Shown here: positions 22,908-29,215 of the stretch, piece by piece
Layout: every line of letters starts with the position of its first letter
Numbering within the stretch: the stretch's first letter is position 1
Assembly: GCA_038223055.1 (NCBI GenBank)
Contig: JBBRHF010000024.1
Location: 1 to 31,101 of the forward strand
Origin: JBBRHF01 sp038223055
Lineage (GTDB): Bacteria; Actinomycetota; Actinomycetes; JACCUZ01
Length of the DNA stretch: 31,101 nt
Direction of reading: 5' to 3'
The notes under the pieces: generated by a model
The model's input: only the letters and a program-made list of their open reading frames with translations
What the model was told of the DNA's origin: nothing
Database searches by the model: none
Program-made: the position numbers and the translations under genes

Positions 22908-24563
22908 ATGGCTCTGGACCCGCGCGCCGGGCAGCCCGCCGAACCAGCCGACCTCGTCGACGTCCCCGCTCTGGTCACGGCCTACTACACCGGGCACCCG
23001 GAGCCGGGCGAGCCCGACCAGCGGGTCGCCTTCGGCACCTCCGGGCACCGCGGGTCAGCCCTGCGCACGGCGTTCAACGACGACCACATCGCCGCCACCA
23101 CCCAGGCGATCTGCGACTTCCGCAGCGCCAACGGCGTCGCCGGTCCGCTGTTCCTGGGCAAGGACACCCACGCCTTGTCCGAGCCGGCCTACGCCACCGC
23201 CATCGAGGTCCTCGCCGCCAACGAGGTCACCGTTCTGCTCGACCCGCGCGACCGCTATACCCCCACGCCGGCTGTGTCGCTCGCGATTCTCGCCCACAAC
23301 GCCGGACGCGACGGGTCCGACCGCGGGCGCGCAGACGGCATCGTGGTCACCCCGTCGCACAACCCCCCGCAGGACGGCGGTTTCAAGTACAACCCGACCG
23401 ACGGGGGCCCCGCCGGCAGCGACATCACCGGATGGGTGCAGGACCGGGCCAACGAGCACCTGAGCGACGGGCTGAAACAGGTCCGCCGTATCACCCTGGC
23501 CCGCGCACGGGCGGCCGACACCACCAGCAGCTATGACTACCTCGGTGCCTACGTCGACGCGTTGCCCTCGGCCCTGGACCTCGACGCAATCCGCGCGTCC
23601 GGCCTGCACATCGGGGCCGACCCGCTCGGCGGGGCCAGCGTCGACTACTGGGGGGCGATCGCCGAGCGGCACAAGCTCGACCTCACCGTGGTCAACCCCG
23701 TCGTGGACGCCACGTTCGGTTTCATGACCCTGGACTGGGACGGCAAGATCCGGATGGACTGCTCGTCGCCCTCGGCGATGGCCTCACTGATCGCGCGCCG
23801 CGATCAGTTCCAGATCGCGACCGGCAACGACACCGACGCCGACCGCCACGGCGTGGTCACCCCCGACGCCGGCCTGCTCAACCCCACCCACGTCCTCGCC
23901 GTGGCGATCGACTACCTGTTCGGCCACCGGGACGGCTGGCCCGCCACGGCCGCCGTGGGCAAGACCCTGGTCAGTTCGAGCATGATCGACCGGGTCGCGC
24001 AGAGCCTGGACCGGCGCCTGGTCGAGGTGCCCGTCGGCTTCAAGTGGTTCGTGCCGGGCCTGCTGGACGGGTCGGTCGCGTTCGGCGGGGAGGAGTCGGC
24101 CGGCGCGAGCTTCCTCCGCCGCGACGGCACCGTCTGGACCACCGACAAGGACGGCATCCTGCTGTGCCTGCTGGCCTCGGAGATCCAGGCGGTCACCGGG
24201 CTCTCACCGAGCCAGCGCTACGCCGAGCTCGTGGAGCGGTTCGGGGACCCGGCGTACGCCCGGGTCGACGCGCCCGCCTCCCGGGCGGAGAAGGCGGTGC
24301 TGGCCGCGCTCACCCCTGAGCAGGTCACCGCGACCGAGCTCGCCGGCGAGGCGATCACCGCCAAGCTGACCGCGGCTCCGGGCAACGGGGCGTCGATCGG
24401 CGGCCTCAAGGTGCTCACCGCGTCGGGCTGGTTCGCGGCGCGACCCTCGGGCACCGAGGACGTCTATAAGATCTACGCCGAGAGCTTCCAGGGAGTCGAG
24501 CACCTGGCCCGCATCCAGTCCGAGGCGCGGGAGGTGGTGTCGGCCGCGTTGGCGCAGGCCTGA
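22908..24563 (+). CDS. pgm: Phosphoglucomutase (alpha-D-glucose specific)
   Basis: Pgm interconverts glucose-1-phosphate and glucose-6-phosphate, linking glycolysis to glycogen and cell-wall sugar synthesis. The 551-residue product has the entry motif AFGTSGHRGS (41-50), catalytic Ser150 in TPSHNP, the metal loop NDTDADRHG, the sugar-binding loop GGEESAGASF and the phosphate-binding end ARPSGTEDVYKIYAES. The presence of YTPTPAVS and FKYNPTDGGPA marks the glucose-specific subgroup rather than phosphomannomutase. ATG 22908 follows AGGAGG. It is divergent from the GAF sensor and not obviously in an operon. Confidence 0.95.
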   Translation: MALDPRAGQPAEPADLVDVPALVTAYYTGHPEPGEPDQRVAFGTSGHRGSALRTAFNDDHIAATTQAICDFRSANGVAGPLFLGKDTHALSEPAYATAIEVLAANEVTVLLDPRDRYTPTPAVSLAILAHNAGRDGSDRGRADGIVVTPSHNPPQDGGFKYNPTDGGPAGSDITGWVQDRANEHLSDGLKQVRRITLARARAADTTSSYDYLGAYVDALPSALDLDAIRASGLHIGADPLGGASVDYWGAIAERHKLDLTVVNPVVDATFGFMTLDWDGKIRMDCSSPSAMASLIARRDQFQIATGNDTDADRHGVVTPDAGLLNPTHVLAVAIDYLFGHRDGWPATAAVGKTLVSSSMIDRVAQSLDRRLVEVPVGFKWFVPGLLDGSVAFGGEESAGASFLRRDGTVWTTDKDGILLCLLASEIQAVTGLSPSQRYAELVERFGDPAYARVDAPASRAEKAVLAALTPEQVTATELAGEAITAKLTAAPGNGASIGGLKVLTASGWFAARPSGTEDVYKIYAESFQGVEHLARIQSEAREVVSAALAQA

Positions 24564-25008
24564 GCGTCGCGGAACCGGTCGCCAGGGCCAGCCGAACCAG
24601 GGCTAGATGGTCGGTGCAGTCATTCGGGTGCAGCTCCACGGGAGTGCCGCATCCGGCATCCTCAACTGCCCACGCCCCGATCGCGTCACCGGGTTACGCT
24701 TGAGCTCGCTTCCCATGTGCCGCAAAACGGGCATAGCACCGCAGAACGGTCTCCATGGAGGTGGTGTTTCGGCAGCGAAGGCTCCGGGAGGGTCACCGAC
24801 CGAGGCGAAAAGCAGCCGACATAGGTGTCGGCGCCTCGTGAGGCGCACTCTCACCCAGGTCGGTGGGCGAATCTCATCTGTCGGACGCCCCGGCGCTCGC
24901 CATGTGGACGGCAGCGGGGCGGCAGCCTAACACTGTCTGCCTGATGGGGGATCGTGGCCGAAGTAGAGGTCTGACCGCTCGGGTGGTTGCCAGTGGGGGA
25001 TGCGGGGG
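24564..25008. other. Long non-coding stretch with two overlapping hairpins
   Basis: No convincing gene occupies these 445 bp; open frames on either strand show no recognisable domain or ribosome site. Two perfect hairpins stand out: 24815-24821 with 24826-24832 (gccgaca/tgtcggc, loop tagg) and 24831-24837 with 24840-24846 (gcgcctc/gaggcgc, loop gt). They share two bases, so both cannot form fully at once. They could be a structured leader or an end signal of pgm transcripts. I do not recognise a known riboswitch core. Confidence 0.4.
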
Positions 25009-25353
25009 TTACCGCGAACGTCCCTCGGGCCCGGTCACATCCGAGTCGCCAAGCCGCAGGTCGAGCTCGCCGTCCGCGTTGACGACGGCATCCGCGACGA
25101 TGCGCTCCAGCAGGGCGTAGGACGCCGGGGGGTCGTTTCGGTCCGACGCTAGGCGCAGCAGGCTGGGCTGGCCAGGCACGGCGTCGGGCGTGAGGGACGG
25201 CTCAACGGCGACGCGAAGCAGCTGGCTCGAAGATGCCGCTATCCGGGCGATCAACGGTTTTGCGAGATTCTGCGCGATACGGACGCCGCCGGCACGCATG
25301 GCTGGACTCCAGGGGCTCGACCACAGGCCAGTGCTCCTCGTTGGCGAAGACAT
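25009..25353 (-). pseudogene. Possible decayed or small unrecognised gene
   Basis: A minus-strand frame of up to 114 codons contains a stretch with protein-like composition: RIAQNLAKPLIARIAASSSQ, then SLLRLASDRNDPPASYALLE and VNADGELDLRLGDS before TAA at 25011-25009. A different frame just upstream (about 25,320-25,420) also looks protein-like (LRLTTWRTCADESASCRHLF then DVFANEEHW), suggesting one gene split by a frameshift near 25,310. No ribosome site and no recognised family. The DGELDLRLGD end resembles small actinobacterial beta-sheet proteins, but only loosely. Confidence 0.3.
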
Positions 25354-25442
25354 CGAACAGGTGACGGCACGAGGCGCTCTCGTCGGCGCAGGTCCTCCAC
25401 GTGGTCAGTCGTAAGTCTGGGCTCGCCCGCTCGCTGGGACTG

Positions 25443-26123
25443 TCAGAGCAGCACAGCGACAACCGTGACGTTGTCGAGCCCGCCCGCTTCGAGGGCCGCG
25501 GTCACCAGCGCGTCACAGCCCTCCTGCACATCGGACGCGTGCGCGAGGACACGCTCGATGTCCTCGTCGTCGACCATGTTGGTCAGCCCGTCGCTGCACA
25601 GCAGGACCAGGCCCTCGGCCGGGACCTGGCGCAGGTCTGGGCGCACCCGGGACTCCAGGCCCAGCGCCTGGGTGATGTAGCCGCCGTGCTGGTGGTCGAC
25701 CGTGAGCCTGGTGAGCCGCCCGTCGGCGCTGAACTGGTAGGCCCGGCTGTCGCCGACGTGGCCCACCCAGGCGAGACCGCCGGTCACCGTGAGCACCACC
25801 GCGGTCGTGCCCATGCCGACCCGGCCTGGGTCACGGCGAGCCGCGCGCCCGACCGCCTCGTTGGCCGCCACCAGGGCCGCCCGCAGGACCTCGGCCGGGT
25901 TGTCGGCGCCGGCAGGGTTGTCGGCGCTGGCCGGCTGGGGCGCGACCAGAGATTCGCGCAGGGCTTCGATGGCGACCCGGCTCGCGACGTCGCCCGCCGG
26001 GTGCCCACCCATGCCGTCGGCGACCACGAACACGCCGTCGCCGTCCTCGCCGATCTCGACCAGATGGGCATCCTCGTTGCGGGTGCGGACGTATCCCACT
26101 TCGCTACGCGCCGCCACCTGCAT
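25443..26123 (-). CDS. PP2C-type Ser/Thr protein phosphatase
   Basis: This cytoplasmic metal-dependent phosphatase probably reverses Ser/Thr kinase phosphorylation. The 226-residue product is the compact bacterial PstP-like catalytic domain: RTRNEDAH (Asp18), VVADGMGGH (Asp36/Gly37), GTTAVVL, VGHVGDSRAYQ, LCSDGLTNMV and GLDNVTVVAV, supplying the metal-binding aspartates. It lacks the membrane anchor and extracellular part of PstP, and no kinase or FHA gene is adjacent. An 18-bp tandem repeat at about 25,900-25,940 adds a GADNPA duplication in a surface loop. Start ATG 26123; upstream is the IS element. Confidence 0.92.
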   Translation of the reverse strand: MQVAARSEVGYVRTRNEDAHLVEIGEDGDGVFVVADGMGGHPAGDVASRVAIEALRESLVAPQPASADNPAGADNPAEVLRAALVAANEAVGRAARRDPGRVGMGTTAVVLTVTGGLAWVGHVGDSRAYQFSADGRLTRLTVDHQHGGYITQALGLESRVRPDLRQVPAEGLVLLCSDGLTNMVDDEDIERVLAHASDVQEGCDALVTAALEAGGLDNVTVVAVLL

Positions 26124-26175
26124 CCTGTCACCCTATCGGCGGCTGGCTGGCAGCATGGCGCGGTCTTGACATCGT

Positions 26176-26200
26176 CCCGGCCGTGAACGGCCGGGATTCC
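26176..26200. repeat. Subterminal hairpin and end motif, left IS end
   Basis: An 8-bp perfect stem CCCGGCCG/CGGCCGGG (26176-26183 with 26188-26195) has loop tgaa, the kind of imperfect-end hairpin TnpA recognises. Bases 26184-26200 recur at 27023-27039 with 15 of 17 identical, in direct orientation. Confidence 0.7.
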
Positions 26201-26202
26201 AA

Positions 26203-26550
26203 CTACCACCCGAAGGAGGCGGCGAGTTGAGGTTGACGCTTGACCGACCGAGCCGAAGCTCTGCGGTCTCCCCGTCCGGACACCGTGTGCCCCACGGCGC
26301 TGTTGCATGCCGCATTCACGTCGGCGTTGTCGTTGTGTCCGCAGGACCAGCACCGTTAGATGGCTTGGCTCTCGCGCGCCTCCCGGTCCACAGTCCCGCA
26401 CACCGAGCAACGCTGACTCGTGAACGCGGGGTTGACCTTCTCATAGGACTTCCACTCGGACAAGGCGCGGATGCGCCGGAACCGCACCCAGCCGACCTTC
26501 TCCAGCGGCACTTGTTCTGCTGGGGTCGGGTCAAGGCGGAACCGCGACAT
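26203..26550 (-). pseudogene. tnpB: TnpB remnant (IS605 OrfB) with two internal losses and a stop
   Basis: TnpB is the RNA-guided nuclease of IS200/IS605 elements, normally about 380-400 residues. Here only 116 codons remain. They comprise the N-terminus MSRFRLDPTPAEQ, a jump to the central VGWVRFRRIRALSEWKSY, and another jump to the zinc finger and RuvC-III end: YEKVNPAFTSQRCSVCG, then WSCGHNDNADVNAACN (with the third RuvC Asp in NADVNAA). A TAA at 26358-26356 interrupts the finger between its two CxxC pairs. The first two RuvC catalytic acids are missing, so nuclease activity is impossible. The frame ends at TAG 26205-26203 next to the end hairpin. Confidence 0.85.
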
Positions 26551-26573
26551 GGGACTAAGTGTAGCATTGGTCT

Positions 26574-27002
26574 ATGTCGCCTCGATGGGAACCAGACCCG
26601 GATTTCAGGCGCGGACGCAGCGTCGTTCACCACCTCCACGTCCACTTGGTCTTTCTCACCAGGTACCGGCATGGAGTCCTCGACGGGGACATGCTCGATC
26701 GGTGCGAACACGTCATGCGCGAGGTCTGCGCCGACTTCGGGGCGACCCTCGCCGAGTTCAACGGACAGGACGACCACGTTCACCTGCTCGTGCAATACCC
26801 ACCTGCGGTGGCGATCTCGAGGCTGGTCAACTCCCTCAAGGGCGTCTCGTCGCGGCGCCTGCGGCAAGAGTTCGGCGCCTCTTCCGACCGGGCCGTCATG
26901 CGCGGGCAGTTTTGGTCCCCGTCCTATTTCGCCGGGTCGTGCGGCGGCGCGCCCCTCACCATCGTCAAGGACTACATCACCCAACAGAAACAAGCCGACT
27001 AG
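26574..27002 (+). CDS. tnpA: IS200/IS605 transposase TnpA (HUH Y1 type)
   Basis: This single-strand DNA transposase cuts and rejoins IS ends through a tyrosine. The 142-residue product has the HUH pair His68-Val-His70 in DDHVHLLVQYPP, an N-terminal strand HHLHVHLVFLTRYRH, LVNSLKGVSSRRLRQEF and the candidate nucleophile Tyr134 in IVKDYITQQ. Length and all key residues match active family members. The ATG at 26574 is 23 bp from the divergent tnpB ATG. It would act on the hairpins at the two ends of this element. Confidence 0.93.
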   Translation: MSPRWEPDPDFRRGRSVVHHLHVHLVFLTRYRHGVLDGDMLDRCEHVMREVCADFGATLAEFNGQDDHVHLLVQYPPAVAISRLVNSLKGVSSRRLRQEFGASSDRAVMRGQFWSPSYFAGSCGGAPLTIVKDYITQQKQAD

Positions 27003-27022
27003 GAAGGGCTTCCTCCCAGCGT

Positions 27023-27039
27023 TGAAGGGCCGGGTTTCC
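27023..27039. repeat. Right IS end motif
   Basis: tgaagggccgggtttcc repeats the left-end block 26184-26200 with two mismatches. A short agggc/gccct stem (27027-27045) could form the right-end hairpin. Confidence 0.6.
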
Positions 27040-27053
27040 GCCCTAGGTTCAAG

Positions 27054-27776
27054 ATGACCCTCCCCGCGAGAGTCGCCGCCCCTCGCCGGAGGGTTGCCCG
27101 ACCACGCCGGAGAGCGGTCGACCCCCGCCGCGGGGTCCCGCGGCCCGTTGCCGGGCCGTGGCTCCTGCTGGCGATCTTCCTCGTGGCGCTCAACCTGCGG
27201 GCCGTGCTCGCCTCGCTGCCCCCGTTGGTTCACACGGTGTCCCGCGACCTCGGCCTGTCCGGCGCGGGGGCCGGGTTGCTCACCACGTTGCCGGTGCTCT
27301 GCATGGGCCTGTTCGCCCCTGTCGCGCAACAGCTGGCTCACCGGATCGGGCGGGAAGCTACCGTCGCGGTCGCCCTCGTGGTGCTGTTGGTCGGGCTGCT
27401 CCTTCGCGCCGCAGGCGGGGTCAGCGGGCTGCTGTTCCTCAGCAGCCTGCTCGCAGGAGTCGGCATCGCGCTGTGCGGCACCGTCTTGCCGGGAATCGTC
27501 AAGGAGTTCTTCCCCGACCGGCCCGGCCTGGTCACTGGCATCTACCTGTTCGCGATGATGGTGGGCGCGACGACGGCGTCGGCGGCTGCCGTTCCCCTGG
27601 CCCACTCGTTCGGCTCCTGGCAGTGGTCGCTGACGTTGTGGTCGGTCCCTGCCGTGGTGGGCCTGGTCGCCTGGTTGCCGGTGGTCCGCCGAGTCAATGA
27701 CCACGAGGACCCCCAGGGCTGGGAGAACCCCGGCGACCTCGGGCAGCGCGACCTCGGGCAGCGCGACCTCGGGCAC
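27054..27776 (+). CDS. CynX/NimT-type MFS transporter, N-terminal half only
   Basis: After a basic, Arg/Pro-rich head (about 35 residues), six hydrophobic helices follow: WLLLAIFLVALNLRAVLASL, LLTTLPVLCMGLFAPVAQQL, VAVALVVLLVGLLLRAAGG, LSSLLAGVGIALCGTVLPGI, LVTGIYLFAMMVGATTASAA and LTLWSVPAVVGLVAWLPVV. NLRAVLASLPPL and GLLTTLPVLCMGLFAP are typical of the cyanate/2-nitroimidazole transporter branch. The family has twelve helices and about 400 residues; here homology ends after helix 6, within the central loop, at a 15-bp repeat where unrelated DNA begins. ATG 27054 directly follows the IS end and has no ribosome site, so the 5' end may also be disturbed. Confidence 0.8.
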
Positions 27777-27777
27777 C
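27733..27777. repeat. 15-bp tandem repeat, three copies, at the contig join
   Basis: Units GCGACCTCGGGCAGC at 27733 and 27748, and a third differing in one base (ending ACC) at 27763. In the MFS frame they read (R/G)DLGQ-type pentapeptides. The sequence changes character immediately to the right. Confidence 0.9.
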
Positions 27778-29085
27778 GCCAAGAACCATCTCGTCTTCGT
27801 CCACTCCAATCACGGCAACCACTACTACCTCGGCGATCGCCATCGCATCGCGATGTATCAGCAAGAGGCGGACCCACACACCCCCGACCACGACATCACC
27901 GGCATCGGCCGCTTCATGCTGATCCGCGTCGAGCAACCCACCGAGGAAATCTATCTCCGCGTCGCCCTCTCCAAAACCTTCATGGGCGCCGACCGCACGT
28001 CGTGGACGCCCCCGCGCACCCGCGTCCTCGCCGACACCGAAGCGCCCCGCATCCTCGCCCAAAAAGACCTTCTGCTCAACTTCGTCGGCAACGGCGCCGT
28101 CAACCGCATCATCGGCCCCATCCGACCCGTTTGGCAGGACGGCGCCGCCTACATCGCCATCGATCTGGCCGAGACCGCCCTCCAATTCCGCCCCAAACGC
28201 AGCGGCCTCCAAGCCCTCTACAACACCGGCATTCCCCTCGATTCCCGCCTCCTCGTCGCCTACGGCCGCGACATCTCCGCCCTCTCGCCCGCCGAAGTCG
28301 CCGCCCTCCCCCGCCCCACGCGCCTCGCGAAATTCCCCTCCGACATCGTGCTCGCGCGCGGACTCGAATTCTCCGGCATCTACGAGGACGGTTGGCTCTC
28401 CCCCCGCACCGAATTCGTCCTCGGTGCCGCTCCCGCCGGCGCCGCCCTCCGCCTCCGCGGCTACGTTCCCGAACTCCCCGGCCTGCCCCTCGGCCGCGGC
28501 GTATTCAAAATCTCCCTCAACGGCCGCGATTTCGAACTCCCCGCCGCCACCGGCACCTTCGACTGGCTCCTCCCCATCGCCAACGCCGCCAGCACCACCC
28601 GCCTTTCGATCATCCCTTCCGCTTCCGCCATCCTGCCCAACGGCGACAACCGCCCCGTCGGCGCGAAACTCGAACTCCTCGAGATCCTCCCCTCGCTCCC
28701 CGGCCCGACCTTCGACTTCGCCACGCCCGGCGCCCTCCGTCTCGCCGCCGCCGGCGTCGACCAAGACGGTTGGCTGTCCCGTGCCGCCGCCCTCTACCTC
28801 CCCGCCAACGCGGTCGCCACCGACGTCACCCTCCGCCTCGAAATCCCCGACTGGTCCGGCGCGCGCACCACCACGCTCTCCACGCAGCTCGCCGACACCC
28901 CTGCGGTCACCCACTCGCTCGCCGCCGGCGCCTACGCCACCCTCCGCGTGCGTCTCCCCGCCTCCCCGACGCCGCAGACCCTCCGCCTCGCATCGCCCTC
29001 CGACTTCGCGCTCCCCGCCCCCGACACCCGCCGCCGCACCGGCCGCCTCCTCCAGGTCGACCTCGCCCCCGTCCCGTCCCCGTGA
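27763..29085 (+). CDS. Beta-rich protein with two related modules, 5' end missing (verrucomicrobial-like)
   Basis: The frame is open leftwards into the repeat, so its real start is lost; about 435 codons remain. It opens NHLVFVHSNHGNHYYLGDRH and contains two similar stretches, GIYEDGWLSPRTEFVLG and GVDQDGWLSRAAALYLPANA, each about 110-120 residues and followed by strand-rich sequence, suggesting tandem beta-sandwich domains. It ends RRRTGRLLQVDLAPVPSP. Codon use differs from everything left of 27.7 kb (many GAA and AAA, C-rich strand, CTC/CGC favoured). A glycosyltransferase gene follows, so a role in surface polysaccharide assembly is possible. I do not recognise a named family. Confidence 0.65.
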   Translation, partial: ATSGTAKNHLVFVHSNHGNHYYLGDRHRIAMYQQEADPHTPDHDITGIGRFMLIRVEQPTEEIYLRVALSKTFMGADRTSWTPPRTRVLADTEAPRILAQKDLLLNFVGNGAVNRIIGPIRPVWQDGAAYIAIDLAETALQFRPKRSGLQALYNTGIPLDSRLLVAYGRDISALSPAEVAALPRPTRLAKFPSDIVLARGLEFSGIYEDGWLSPRTEFVLGAAPAGAALRLRGYVPELPGLPLGRGVFKISLNGRDFELPAATGTFDWLLPIANAASTTRLSIIPSASAILPNGDNRPVGAKLELLEILPSLPGPTFDFATPGALRLAAAGVDQDGWLSRAAALYLPANAVATDVTLRLEIPDWSGARTTTLSTQLADTPAVTHSLAAGAYATLRVRLPASPTPQTLRLASPSDFALPAPDTRRRTGRLLQVDLAPVPSP

Positions 29086-29102
29086 GCCGCACCAATAAAA
29101 TT

Positions 29103-29121
29103 TGTCATTCATTAAATGACA
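29103..29121. promoter_or_regulatory. 19-bp palindrome, copy 1
   Basis: TGTCATTCATTAAATGACA has perfect 7-bp arms (TGTCATT/AATGACA) around a 5-bp centre, in an AT-rich island upstream of the glycosyltransferase gene. It looks like a repressor operator. Confidence 0.55.
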
Positions 29122-29155
29122 TCCGCCTCCTCGCCTCCTCCGCTCGATCCATCTT

Positions 29156-29174
29156 TGTCATCCATTAAATGACA
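29156..29174. promoter_or_regulatory. 19-bp palindrome, copy 2
   Basis: TGTCATCCATTAAATGACA differs from copy 1 at one base. Start-to-start spacing is 53 bp, close to five helical turns, so bound dimers would face the same side of DNA. It ends 42 bp before the glycosyltransferase start. Confidence 0.55.
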
Positions 29175-29215
29175 AACGCTTACCCAGGGCCGCGGCCCCC
29201 TTCGGCGTGACGCGC

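Larger units (their letters stand above)
26166..27053. mobile_element. IS200/IS605-family insertion element with divergent tnpA and degenerate tnpB
   Basis: The element starts after or with TTGAC (26166-26170) followed by a subterminal hairpin and ends at ttcaag before 27054. Inside are a complete tnpA (plus) and a deleted tnpB (minus), divergent with 23 bp between their ATGs. There are no terminal inverted repeats, as expected for this single-strand-transposing family; instead both ends carry a tgaa-GGCCGGG-tttcc-like block. Exact ends are inferred. tnpA looks able to work, so the element may still move. Confidence 0.8.

Noticed and set aside
24607..24930. 107-codon plus-strand frame after pgm
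   Set aside because: No ribosome site, no domain, Arg/Gly/Ser-rich composition typical of random GC-rich DNA.
26203..26550. Miniature functional TnpB nuclease
   Set aside because: Two of three RuvC acids are missing and a TAA splits the zinc finger.
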